Counted from the stretch's first letter, positions 1-10,806 are shown. The stretch: 24,452 bases of DNA from Eimeria necatrix (GCF_000499385.1 NW_013654432.1:1-24452), one strand, 5' to 3'. The notes: generated by a model from the sequence alone, not told the origin. Numbers and translations are program-made.

Positions 1-109
1 GCGGCCTTGCCGCTGCTGCCGGCGGCGCCCGCGCCCGCGGCCGCGGCCGCGGCCGCCGCGGCGGGCTTCCCCGCCGGCTGCAGCTGCTGCCTGCTGCTGC
101 TGCCCCCCC

Positions 110-157
<48 letters not shown>

Positions 158-800
158 GGAGGCAGCAAGTCATGCAGTAGTAGAGGTACATGAGGGCGTG
201 GACGGCCAAGTTCATGACGACGAAGCCGTGGGCAAAGCCGACGTTGGTCTGCTGCGCCGACCAGCAGTAGAGAGTCACGCTGAGGTGGTGGTAAAGGTGC
301 AAAAAAGAAAGCGGTTTTTTCTTGAAGACCAAAATGAAAGTGTCTCCGAACTCGACAGCTTTAGTTAAAGTGAAGAGGGCGACGACGACGCGGACGGGGG
401 GCTTGAAGAGGCGCTCGGGGTGTACAGACACCGCAAGCAGCGCAGGCTGCTGCAGCACCACCGTCAGAAACCCCACAAAAGACAGCACTGACAAGCCCAA
501 GTTCCAGCAGAAGGCGAAGCTGCGCAGCAGCAGCGGGGGCCGCCCCGCCATGAACTTCCGCAGCAAATAAACTGCCGGCAAGTACAGCAGGCAAGTCCAG
601 ATGATGTGGGGTTTGAGGCGGGCGGCCAGGGCCCGGCCGGCCCCGGGGCCCCACAGTTCTTCGGGAAACAGCAGCGCCAGCAGCCTGCACAGCGGCCGGT
701 AGCTCACTGCGCACACCACTGCAGCAACTGCTGCTGCTGCTGCTGCTGCAGTCAGCGCGCTCGAACCCGACGCTGCCCCGCTCTTCCCCAACGCCGTCAT
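1..800 (-). CDS. ELO-family fatty-acid elongase, 3' part cut by window edge
   Basis: Likely a very-long-chain fatty-acid elongase (3-ketoacyl-CoA synthase) of the ER membrane, which condenses acyl-CoA with malonyl-CoA. The minus frame starts with ATG at 800-798. It is the first Met after an in-frame TGA upstream and has A at -3. The frame stays open for about 266 codons to the left edge. In order I see an Ala run (about residues 18-24), hydrophobic segments, an ELO-like 'LLLRSFAFCWNLGLS' stretch, 'TKAVEFGDTFILVFKKKP', the family histidine box HLYHH within 'FLHLYHHLSVTLYCW', and a following 'HALMYLYYCM' helix. This order matches ELO proteins, nearest the ELOVL6/ELO3 type. After residue 215 the conserved chain is broken by about 15 Ser, then Gly/Ser/Gln and Ala-rich sequence. 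I see no donor there, so it reads as a homopolymer insertion and not an intron. The C-terminal helices lie outside the window. Family assignment is firm; substrate is unknown. Confidence 0.88.
111..155. repeat. CTG/CAG triplet run (15 units)
   Basis: Fifteen consecutive triplets are read as AGC on the minus strand, giving poly-serine inside the elongase frame directly after the conserved 'MYLYYC' helix. A second short serine run follows at 93-101. Confidence 0.9.
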
Positions 801-917
801 CTTCGCAGCAGCAGCAGCAGCAGCAGCTACGCCACCTGCAGCAGCAACGCCCGCTCGCGCCGCGCCCTCCGCACGAACAAACGCCCCTCAGATCGAACGC
901 TCCGCTGCGCAGCCAGC

Positions 918-956
<39 letters not shown>

Positions 957-1430
957 CTGCTGAGAAGCCTCCGGCGAAGCTCCCGGCGCCGCGGCGCTGC
1001 GCCCTCCCGACTCCCTCCGGCTGCGGCCTCGGCCCGCGCGGTGCCGCCTCTCCACCGAGAAGCAGCAGCTCCTGCTGCGCGTGCACTGGCTTGTCGGGCC
1101 GCAGCAGCTGCAGCAGAAGCAGCAGCAGCAGCAACGCCTACGCGAGCGGCAGCAACACCCACGCCAGCCCACCCAGTGGGGCACCGCGAAGACACAGCGC
1201 GAAAAGGCTACAACCGAATTCAACCCGCACAGCTGTGGGGCGCAGCCGTACAGACACAGAACAACAAACTTATGCTACTAAGACAAGGGCGGCAGCGGCA
1301 GCGGCAGCCGCAGCTACGCGCAGACGCCCGCAGCGAGCAGCAGCAGCGGGGCGAGTCACACAGTCTCAGTGGCCCCACGAGCCGAAAGAAAATGAAAAAA
1401 TTCCGGAAAACCCTCTTTACAAACAAATAA
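801..1430. other. CAG-rich 5' flank of the elongase gene
   Basis: This is GC- and triplet-rich DNA upstream of the minus-strand elongase start, with CTG runs near 731-750 and 921-956 and CAG runs near 808-830 and 1110-1130. Several long open frames exist on both strands, but all are low-complexity Ala/Arg/Ser/Cys readings of the repeat without recognisable protein features. I take it as 5' UTR or promoter region. No defined promoter motif could be pointed to. Confidence 0.5.
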
Positions 1431-2867
1431 AAACCGTCCTAATGCAAAAATCGTAAAGGAAGACACGCCATGACACGTGCTCTCTTCTCATGCGCCCCCC
1501 TCTCAACTGCTGCCAGCAGCAGCAGAGCAACACCGCAGCTGCGCACAATAGGCTTATGCGGGTGGTGTTCGCTTTTTAAGCAACAAAATAACCAAACAAA
1601 CTGCTTCACATACTAAACACTTTAGTTATGAATTACCTTTTCAAAATAATAGCGTTTCCTCTCCTCCAAAGAAGATCAAGTGCCGCCCGCCGCCCCCCAA
1701 AGTGCACCGGTCTTAGCCGCCGTGGGGGCGTTTCCGCGTCTGCACAGCGCTTGACTGGAGGACAACCCCACCAAAACACACAAGGTGTGCTGCTTTACAT
1801 TTAAAATAGCTGTCTAATGGGAAACTTGCACATAGACCCTCCTCAAAATGGCCCCTGACACCTGCAGCCTCAAGGAGCGGTGGCCGTCCACACACGCACC
1901 CTCGCCTTCAACTGTACAAATGCCTGCTGAAGCAGCCCACACAACTTTCACTTCGACTTTGTTTTCCACTTTCTTTAGTCTGCATGCAGAAATAACGGGT
2001 GAACTCCAGTGCTTCAGTCCTTACTGCAAACTCCAGCCAGCAAAGCTTCAGCTGTTTACTACACACTGCGCTTCACTTGAGGATGCAGCAGCAGCTGTGA
2101 TTGCCAAGGCCTTTCCCACGTTGTTCCAAGACAGAACTACTTTTTTTGCAATGTCTTGAGTACTGTTAATTCATTTAAGGCCTTGTGTAGCCGCGTCTAG
2201 CACTGCACGCCCAGTGTATCGACTTGTTCACCCTAGGGCCAAAGTGTCGGGCTGTTATTTAGGGTATTCCCTCTAACAAAGCTAGCAAACAAAACTAGCA
2301 GAAAGCTATATGAAGGTGTCTAAGCGATATTGCAATTGTTAGATAAGCCCCTACTTCGCGCGTGCGTCATAGCTTGCAGGAAACCAAGCCTAGCTTGGCT
2401 CCTACTTCTTTCTCACGTTTTGGCAACAGAGCTGTATATCCAGCATTACTCACTCAAGACAAAGTTTGTTCATTAGACGGATTAAAACTCCGCCACTCTA
2501 GTCCTGGCTTCTATAAACAAATGCATCTGCCTCTAATGTTTCTCTTTCCTTAAGTGCTACTGCAGCTTCAGTGCCACCCCCCAGAACAAAACTTTTGAAC
2601 CTGAGAAACCCCAATGCCTGGTGAGAAGAAGATGAGGAGCTTTAACTGAGTATTTAGCTGTAAGTATAGTACCAGCAGGCAAACTGTTGAGAGATTTGCA
2701 AAAACCCTCAGTATAAACGATACATTCGAAGAACTTGAATACAAATGTTCTCCATCAATGTGCGCATTTAGATGCAAAGCTTCTCCGCTTTTTTAAAATT
2801 CGCACAGCCAAAGCGGCGCGTTTTGAATTACTGGGCTCAACTGCGCGGCACATAATGCCTGGTTGCC

Positions 2868-2916
2868 CAAAATGCCATTTTGCACGGTAACAAGATTGGC
2901 TATTACACCAATCTTG
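2868..2916. repeat. Two small perfect hairpins
   Basis: Positions 2868-2882 read CAAAATG-C-CATTTTG, a perfect 7-bp palindrome around one base. Positions 2891-2899 (CAAGATTGG) and 2908-2916 (CCAATCTTG) form a perfect 9-bp stem with an 8-base loop. They are only 8 bases apart. No function is evident. Confidence 0.7.
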
Positions 2917-3193
2917 GTTTCTTAATTACATTCATTCAAATGCAACTGAAGTGCTGCACATTGCACCACTGCCAGAGTGAAGGTAAGATTGACGTGGGCT
3001 GCAACAATGAAAATGTAATTGAAGAATTCAAAGATGGTCTGATTTAGAGAAAGGCGATATCCAAGGGCTTTACAGATGTCTGTGCATGCTTCTGAGCCAG
3101 GTGCTTCCAGCTTAGAAAAGCCGGAGGCATTTTCCGTAAGAAGGGATCGAAACCGTTTTGGCTACTTGTGCTTATTCTGAGTGACGGAACAGA

Positions 3194-3249
3194 CAGATCA
3201 GACTATGTTCAAAGCTTGTAACAACAAGGTTTGAACATACTCTGATCTG
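3194..3249. repeat. 26-bp-arm inverted repeat with 4-base loop
   Basis: The left arm 3194-3219 and the right arm 3224-3249 are reverse complements at 24 of 26 positions, with mismatches at arm positions 10 and 21. They are separated by four bases. Transcribed from either strand this would give a long near-perfect hairpin. It sits in the gene-poor block, about 2.4 kb from the elongase start and 2.9 kb from the plus-strand gene. It could be a small foldback element, a structured non-coding RNA or a hairpin precursor; the sequence alone does not choose. Confidence 0.8.
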
Positions 3250-4664
3250 GAACACTGAAGAAAAGATCTAGCGTGGCTATTTTCGACTCTCGTAGGCTTG
3301 CTATAGCCGTTTAGTGCCGCCATTCTGTGGCTTTGAGCTTCACCACTTATTTCAAGAAGGCACTGATGCAGTAGGCACTGGCGTCTGAGATGTTCGGCAA
3401 GTTCCCGAAACTTTTTTACTAGTTTTGAATCTGGCGGTGCCTGCAGCGCCATCTGTAGCACACTTGACGAAGTGATCCGGAATTGGGTGTTAGCTAGCAC
3501 TACTGACGGCTCATTAAAAGCAATCCACCTCGCATTTTTCCCGATTTTTATTGTGTTCTGATCATTTTGAAATTTTGATTTTGGGGTGAGGAGTTTTCCG
3601 CATAAGCAGGTAACCCCTAGGAAGCCTCCGGCCAGCGCCGAAGGATCTTTCTTCTCATTGCTATGAGCTCTTTATATGTTTCAGAAAATAAAGAAAAGTT
3701 GAGTCGCTTTGTGATGTTTCGCAGCCTTGCTGCGGCCTGAAAAGTCAGCGAAGGTCATAGATTTTGAATGGATGAGAATTTAGGGGGTCTGTATAGCGTT
3801 TGGAATTTGTCCGGCTCCTCTTACTCTTTCTCAAAGATTGCTTACATGCAAAAAGGCTCAGCTAATCAGGAGGGAATAAGATGTAATGCGCCGCTTTTCC
3901 GCAAATCCTGAGAATTCGTGTGACGGAGAACATCTCAGCTCACTATTTTGTTTGCTGCCCCAAGTTCCACTAAAAACGATCCTGTATGGAATTTACTTGC
4001 AAAATGGCCCGCCTTGCAACAGTGGCCACTAGTAGAACAGTGGCTGCTTCTGGCAATTAGCGCATTTGATGCTTTGGCTGCTGCGAAAGAATCAGAGGGA
4101 AATGTGCTAAGCACACAATCTTTATGCCGCGGTTAGTAGAGAGCTTCTGGCTATTTGTAGGAAAGTGCAGGACTTGAGGTATAAAAGTGTAGAATTGCTT
4201 CAGTGCGAAGAGGCTAGCTGGGTCCTTTGCAGCTTCTTTGGATGACAGAGTGCGAGGTTACTAGGTGGGAGTTTTTCTCCAGACATGGCTAACTGTAGAA
4301 CGCCTGCGCTGCAAATGATTTAGCGCAGCACGGGTTGCTCCAAATAACTTTTAAGAAAGTAAATTTGTACTCTGTGCATGCATTGTGTATTTATAGGCGT
4401 GGTTCACCGCAGTAGATTCAGACAGGGAAGCCCCACTCTGAGTAGCTTCTGTGTCTACAGACCCATAGATCTGCAAGTTCCCGAAGTTAAGAGTACTGCA
4501 GCCCAACGCTCCACTTGTAAGAAAGTGCGAAACAATGTGAAAAGCTGTCTGCAATGTTTCTTAGTGAATACTATGCAAGGAAAATGAAACAGAGAGAAGC
4601 ATCACCAAAACTAAACCCGGCACTCAGCGTCAGCTCATGACACGGAGTGACATCCATGGCGAGG

Positions 4665-4666
<2 letters not shown>

Positions 4667-4702
<36 letters not shown>
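4667..4702. repeat. Isolated CTG tract in the gene-poor block
   Basis: About eleven to twelve uninterrupted GCT/CTG triplets, the only sizeable triplet run between about 1500 and 6500. It is not inside any supported gene. This shows the triplet expansion is not confined to coding DNA here. Confidence 0.85.
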
Positions 4703-6177
4703 AACTCGGGTTGAAGTATCAGCGCTAGAGGGAAAAACAGGGAGCTTGCCGCTTAGCAGCAACACAAGATACAAGGACAAGAAGAGAGGATAACTTTTGC
4801 CTATCAAATCCCTCTCACAGAAATTAAAAATGTTGAAGAGCCGTGGCTGTAGAATTCGGAAAGTGGCACAAAATGTTGCTAGATAAAATCACATTACTAA
4901 TTAATTTCGACAGATTCACCTTTGGGGCGCTACGCAGACAGACTTTTCCACGAATAAGAGTGCGGAATGAGTGTAGCCATCGTTGAAAGTAATACGAAAT
5001 CACCATATATTCATCTGCCCATATGTTCATATTGATAGCATAACTTGATTTGTGATAAATGCTGAAGTGATGCACGTAACTGCTATGCACAACAGAGAGC
5101 CAAGTATGAGGTAAAGGTGTTTCTGACACGCAAGTTTAATTTGAGTCAAAACGGACAGGTGCGCGGGGCTTTTTCTTTAATAAGGCATGCTTAAATGTTG
5201 CACTATAAGTGTTTATACGCGTTGATGCAAGTGTGTACATGCTTGCGGCACTACCGACGAAAAAAATGCAATTTCTAAAAACAATTTACTGCAGTGTAGA
5301 CAAAATAAAGCGCATCATCGAGACAAATTTGACTTTCTAAGAAAACAATCTAGATAGCCACTTGCGAAATCTAATCAAAGAATGCCAGGCTTTTGAAATG
5401 AGTCAGTCTCGTGGATGGCCCAGGCATGCATGCAGAAAATGAAATACAAATTCAGGATCAAAAGTGAATAGTACGAATCTAGGGGAATACAGAGGTATGT
5501 CTGTAATGTGTATGCATCGAAGTGTGTGCGTTGAACTCAAGTTGATGTGAATGACTTCATACATGCGTAAATGCACATATACATATACGCATATATGCAG
5601 AAGTAAAGAAGAGCATTAGAAACATTAAAATGCACGAAAATATTAAATTGCAGACGCCTGTGCATACATTCTACGCACACATTGTCCAACAGTGCTCTAG
5701 GATGTACGTTTACGCAAAGAGCCGGGCGCTGTCTTTGCCTGCCTTTACCCCTTTCTGTTTGTTTTCATTTTAATTTACTATTTCCTTTATCTCTGAGCAT
5801 TTGATAGAAATTTGCCTCGTCTCATTTCTGCCCTGTTTGTGCTCATCCAGGGAGCCACCAGTAGCACAGAGGCGTGTTCGCAGGCGGTGGTAAACTTATG
5901 GGCATTGCAAGGATGAAAACATACTAATTTATTACTTCAAAAGAAGAAATCACCTAATGTTTTTTAATTAACATTTCATTGTGGTAGACCTTGGTATAGA
6001 TCGTACCTGCCGCAGCAAGTCGTGCTGCAACTCAATGGCGGCTGCGGTGAGCTGGTAGACCACTGGTCATGTGGCTGGCATACGGTGTGCTGAGTTTCCC
6101 TTTGTATAGAAAACACCCAATTCTTGACTTTTCTTGCAAATAACATTTAATGAGTTAAATCTTAAGACGAAGCGCGC

Positions 6178-6579
6178 ATGCCTCGGCACCACGCTGGGCC
6201 CCCGGATGGGGCCTCCGGCCCTCGATGCTATCTTGCCTCAGAGTCCTCGCTGGGGCCCCTGCCGCAGCAAGAAGCGCTTTCAGATGATACAGAAGCGCCT
6301 ACATTGAAGTGGCTGAGGAGATCTAACCGTGCAGACCTCCGCAGGTTCGGTGTTGTGACCCACGCAAGAAGGGTCCACGGGCTGGAGTACCCCTTTCCCC
6401 CCAGGGCCCCCAAACCCATTATAAAGGTCCCTTCTGCCTTTAGACCAGCTGCAGCAGAGCCGTGGGCAGCCCCACAGACTTACTGGGGACACACACCCAA
6501 GTTGGGCCTAGCCGGGGCACTCGGGAAGAGCAGGGAAAGGCCAGGTAGCAGCAGCAGAACTAGCAGCAGCAGCAGCAGA

Positions 6580-6610
<31 letters not shown>

Positions 6611-9600
6611 GGAGCGTCGAACGCACGGAGGTGAGACCGGAAGAGTGGCTTGCGTGCTGCGGCGGCTCGCGAGTGCAAATAGAGTTATTATTCAAAAATA
6701 GGAATACAGAGAAGGAGAGGCAGTGCCTTATGTAACGACTTATACAGTTAATTTAACAAAAACAAAACAGACTTTAAAACACAAATAAAAAGAAAAAGCA
6801 ATACAGAGAGAGAGGATAGGCTAGGGAAAGACTCGAATGCTAGAAAGGTGATGAGACAATCGAACAAAAGGAAATAAAAGGGGACTGAGGGAGTTGGCAG
6901 AAAGCCAAACTTGAACAGAAGCAAAACGGACAGGGACGAGAACAGCAAACTGCGTAGTTTTGCTGCACTCTGCTGCTGCTCTTCATTTGCCTATAGTTTA
7001 GGGTTTGTGCATCAGCGCAGCATTTAGCTGCACAGTGATGGGTAAACTTTTGAGGTTTTAGGATTTCCAGATCAAGTGCTTTGTGTTTTTGGGGTCTCAG
7101 GAGTCTGTGGAGCTTACTGCTGAGCAGAAGTGGTTTGCTGCTTATGAGGAAAGCGCCAAGACTAGGCAGCAGCAGCAGCAGCAGCAGCAGCAGCGTCGGC
7201 GGCCCCCCGCAAAACCGCGAGCCGACTGGGGGCCCCTTGAGTCTATTTTATTTTCTCTAAAGCACTCCGCAGTGCACAAGGGGGCCCTTTCTGAAGTTGA
7301 AACTTTGCTGCTGTCCGCATCTGAGACGGAGAGCAGCAGCGGGGCCTTCTGGGGGGCCCCGGGGCACCACAGAAAGCCCCACTCCCCGCCTCTGGACTTG
7401 CTGCCTGCACTTAGCGAGGACGAGTTTCTGGGGGGCCCCGGGGGGCCCCGTTTAACTCAAGAAGCCCGAGAGCACTTGCTGCGTTTTGGTTTGGACTATG
7501 AAGAGGGCCCCAGCCTCAGCAGCAGGAAGCAGTGGGGCGTTTGGGAAAGAGAAAGATGGACAAGATCCCGGATGCTGAGGTACCTCATCAAGACCGAACA
7601 GGTGAGCCTGGAGTCTCAGATAAAATGCCAAACACTCAGCCTTTATTTATTTCAAGCTCAGAGCTCTGAAGATCTCATTGTTAACAATGCTCTCTACTGA
7701 ATCGGAACTCAGAAGGCCCAGACTTTAAAGCCGAGGGCGTACAGATTGCCGTTAATAGCTGCGGGTCTAGCTGCAACAATTTGCTGTTCGGTGTTTGCTA
7801 CTTCAGGTTGTTTTCAGAGAAGACAGCCTGAAAAGGCAGTTCAATGAAGACTACGAGAAATACGTAAGGAGCCGCCGCAGGCGTCGGGGGGCCCCCCGGC
7901 CCAGCGGTGAGGGGCCCCCCAGGGCCTCCCAAAGTATGCTATCTTCGGTGGAATGTGCTCAAGAAAAGAGCCTCCCAGGTTGGCCCCCAGGACAAGCCTT
8001 AAGGGGGCCCCCGGTGGGCTATTTTGTGCCCCCGGGTCATGGAAATGCCCCTGCGGGGGGACCCCATGCCAGCTTCCCACCGGGATGCTGGTCCAGTGGT
8101 CCACCAGGCCTAGCAGGTTACCCCATTGCGGGCCCCCCGACTCAGGCTTCCTCGGAAAGGAAAATGTCCCAAGAGCTGCTAGGACCAACTCCCCAGTGGC
8201 CCCCACAGGAGGCCCCCCAAAAGATCCCCCAGAGGCCAGCTCAATGGGCTCCAGAATATGCAAGAGCAATTGCCCCACCGTGGGCCCCACAAGGGGCTTT
8301 TCAGGATTTTCAGCGGCGGAGCTTATTGCGGGGGTCCCCGGGAAGGGCTGTAGAAGGGGAAGTTAAATGTGGAGTTATGCAAGCCCTATTAAGTCGTGGA
8401 AATGTAGACAAGGCTGTGGCTGTAGACAAAGAAGAAGGCCACGACGCAGAGCAAGACAGTGAAAGACAGTACAGGTCAAAACTGCCCTGGTGTTACCACT
8501 TCGAATATGAACAAGACCTTGTTGTCCAACCGAAACCCGTTGTGGAGACTCCAAAGACAAAGGCACCCACACCTCTGTTCGTGCATCAAGAAATGCATGC
8601 AAAACTCGAAGGTGAGGCTCTTTGTTTCGAGCAGGAAACCCGAAACCTTTTACCCGGGGCATTAAAATTCAAAAGGAACGGAAACACAGCATTGCGCTGC
8701 TGCTGCAGGGTCGAAGGAGGTTCAAAATGGTTTAGATGAACTAGCGAAATGTTTGCACCAGACAGCGATGCAGTGTCCCATTAGGGTTTGCGTTTTGGCT
8801 TTCTTTCTTACATGCAGCCGCTATGGACACTGAATTGATTCTTTTGTACGAAGCAGCAGAGGGAGACCTACCTTCACTTTTCTCTGGAAGAAGCAGACCA
8901 AAGTAAACTGCTGTTTCTGCTGCTGGTGCTGCTTGTGTTGCTGATTGGGTAGTAGGAACAGCGGCGAGTTTAATGTGACTGGGCCCGTGCTTCTGCTGCT
9001 GCTGATGCTGCTAGCAGTAGCCTCGTTTTAGTTTTTGTTGACTTTCGTGAAGCTGCTTTCGCTGTGATGCGGTTGTTCAGCCGACGGAAACACCCAAAAG
9101 ACAAGATCGTATCGTTCGATCGACTACGGGAATTCGGGGCCTACATTAACGACATTACATCTTGCAAGCTGCTGCAGCAGGTGACGTGGCGCACTTTCTC
9201 GTGCTGTTTTGCTGCAGCTTTGCTGCAGCTTTGCTGCAGCTTTCCTGCAGCTTTGCTGCAGCTTTGCTGCTGTTTAGCAGGTGCAGCTGTGACCGTTGAG
9301 GTGGTGTGGCCGCTGCGCCGTTAACACCAACCTCACCGTCTTCAGCAGAATGATCGGCAGCAAGACGTCAGAGCAACAGCTGCAGCAGCAGCTGTGTACG
9401 GAACATATGAGCTTGAATTGTGTTTGTTGAGCAGGAAGTTGATGAGGAGCTTTCTGATGGCTGGGCGTTTGGAACCACCGCCCCGGCAAACATTCACATG
9501 GATCCTCCCCGAGGAGTGCGAGTTAACCCGAATTATGTTTTGACCAAAGAAAAAATCGAAGCTGCTGCGAAGAAGCTGCATATGGAACCCAAAGAGCAGA

Positions 9601-9689
9601 CGCCGGAGTTTCAAAGCCTCGAAAAAAGAAAAAGGCTTCAAATCGAAGAAACAACGAAAGTGCTGGGAGGAGGCAGATATGTCGTCTGA
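6178..9689 (+). CDS. Six-exon gene, unrecognised protein of about 732 residues
   Basis: I do not recognise the family. The inferred exons are 6178-6630, 7101-7601, 7807-8611, 8818-8902, 9081-9180 and 9435-9689 (TGA at 9687-9689). Every intron has GT..AG ends and the phases agree (0, 0, 1, 2, 0), which is strong support. The start is the first ATG after an in-frame TAA just upstream, though a 5' non-coding exon is possible. Visible parts: an N-terminal block with 'RRVHGLEYPFPPRAPKP', an RS-like Ser/Arg run (about residues 123-147), 'LTAEQKWFAAYEESAK' followed by nine Gln, a charged helix 'REDSLKRQFNEDYEKYVRS' with Arg5, a long Pro/Gly-rich middle, then a charged C-terminus with 'VNPNYVLTKEKIEAAAKKL', ending 'GGGRYVV'. 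There is no clear signal peptide or membrane segment. The basic, low-complexity makeup would suit an RNA- or scaffold-associated protein, but that is only a guess. Confidence 0.8.
6631..7100 (+). other. Intron 1 of the six-exon gene, purine-rich
   Basis: The intron runs from GTGAGA after ...ACGGAG to GGTCTCAG. Much of 6700-6950 is a purine-rich A/G stretch on the sense strand, unlike the flanking exons. No coding signal is seen inside. Confidence 0.7.
9208..9270. repeat. 11-bp tandem repeat in an intron
   Basis: Nearly six copies of TTTGCTGCAGC, one with a C for G change, lie in intron 5 (9181-9434) of the plus-strand gene. The period is 11, not a multiple of three, so it is distinct from the CAG triplet tracts although it shares the CTGCAG core. 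Confidence 0.85.
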
Positions 9690-10800
9690 TCCTTTCCAGT
9701 GCCTTCTGCTGCCGGTGAAGATTATTCGCAACTTCACTTCAGCGGCGCTCTCGTGGCGCGTCTGCTGCAGCGTAGCTGCAGCAAACGCGGCGTCTATGCT
9801 GCAGCGGTATTTGCTGCAGCTGCGCTGCAGCACACGCGTCACCGAGTTCTCTCGAGCTGCCTCAGAAAAAACTGGCGACGTGTGGGGCCCGTAACAAACC
9901 AGCAGCTTTCCAGGGATAAGAAATGAACCCTCTGTTTTCTTCTGGGTGTGAAATCGGAACTTTCCAGCTTCCGTGCATGCCTTTTTGCTGCTGGTACTTT
10001 CGCTGCTACTGCTGCTTCCCTTCACAGGCAACTCTTTAAGAATACGGTCACGCCAGCAGCCACAGTGCATGCCTAAGGCAAGCGCGGCGGAAGCCGCGGC
10101 AGCAGCTCTTTGCAGAGCTTGCGGCTGCACCTAGCAGCAACAAATACCTCATTGTTTTTTATTTACTGTGGAAGGAGGAAATGAAGTTTGCAAACATGAT
10201 CCTGTAGTTCCTCCCTTTCTCTGTTGCTGGGGAGTCAACCCTGTGCAAGGCTTTATACTGCATTTCTTGGGCTTCAGGCTTCGGGCTTAGAATCTTAAAG
10301 CTACGGGGTAGGGGGCTGGAAGCAGATACGCACTTTAGCGTCCTTCCAACTTTGAATTAGTTCCAAAGCAACAAAAAGAGCACTAGCAGAAACAGCAGCG
10401 CCTTTCATCCTAAACTGGCAGCAGCAGAGCTGCGGTTGCTGTTTGAAAACGGCAGCTCCAGCCGCAGCAGCCAGCTACGCTTCCTATCTGCCAAAGCCGA
10501 GAGTCAGAAGTACCAACTCTTAAGTTAAGCGCAAAAAACGAGTGCTATAAAAGGCATTTTACATATAGTCTGCATTCGCACAGAATCAGCAGCAGAAGCT
10601 GCAGCAGCACCAGCGGCAGCAACTCCAATCAATACCACAGCAGCAGCTGCTGCTAATAGGCGTATCGCTGCGCGTGACCTTGGTTGTATTCATGAAACTT
10701 TTAAAAAGATGCTGTTGACGCTGGTAACCGCAACTGCAGCTTGCAGCACTGAGTAGTATTGCAGCACGAGCTGCTGCAGCACGAGCTGCTGCAGTACCAC
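9690..10800. other. Spacer between convergent genes
   Basis: This is the 3' flank of both the plus-strand gene ending at 9689 and the minus-strand kinase gene ending at 10801. It holds scattered CTGCAG-centred palindromes (9765-9835) and CAG-rich patches. A minus-strand open frame covers 9342-10130, but it is antisense to a supported exon and has no domain. No gene is supported. A sense AATAAA for the kinase transcript can be read on the minus strand near 10160, of unknown relevance in this group. Confidence 0.55.
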
Positions 10801-10806
10801 TCAGTG
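10747..10806. repeat. Imperfect 19-bp-stem hairpin across the kinase stop codon
   Basis: Arm 10747-10765 pairs with 10788-10806: 17 Watson-Crick pairs, one G-T, one mismatch. The 22-base loop region contains part of a 15-bp direct repeat (10761-10775 and 10776-10790, GCAGCACGAGCTGCT). The kinase stop codon (10801-10803, minus strand) lies inside the right arm, so the structure spans the end of the reading frame and the start of the 3' UTR. Confidence 0.8.

Larger units (their letters stand above)
1431..6177. other. Feature-poor intergenic block
   Basis: About 4.7 kb of AT-richer sequence almost free of triplet repeats. Open frames are all about 100 codons or shorter, with no recognisable domain and no splice-linked partners. 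I saw no tRNA, rRNA, transposase or reverse-transcriptase signature. It separates the minus-strand elongase from the plus-strand gene starting at 6178, so it should hold both divergent promoters. It contains three inverted repeats (2868-2882, 2891-2916, 3194-3249) and one CTG tract (4667-4702), listed separately. A pyrimidine-rich stretch occurs around 5735-5850. Confidence 0.6.

Noticed and set aside
606..1430. Plus-strand open frame of about 274 codons
   Set aside because: It is antisense to the elongase start region and made of Arg/Ala/Ser/Cys readings of triplet repeats, with no domain or splice partner.
1431..6177. Transposon, tRNA or hidden gene in the feature-poor block
   Set aside because: I found no cloverleaf, no long terminal repeats, no reverse-transcriptase or transposase motif, and only short unrelated open frames.
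9342..10130. Minus-strand open frame of about 262 codons
   Set aside because: It is antisense to exon 6 of the plus-strand gene, whose splice phases are consistent. Composition is low-complexity without a recognisable motif.
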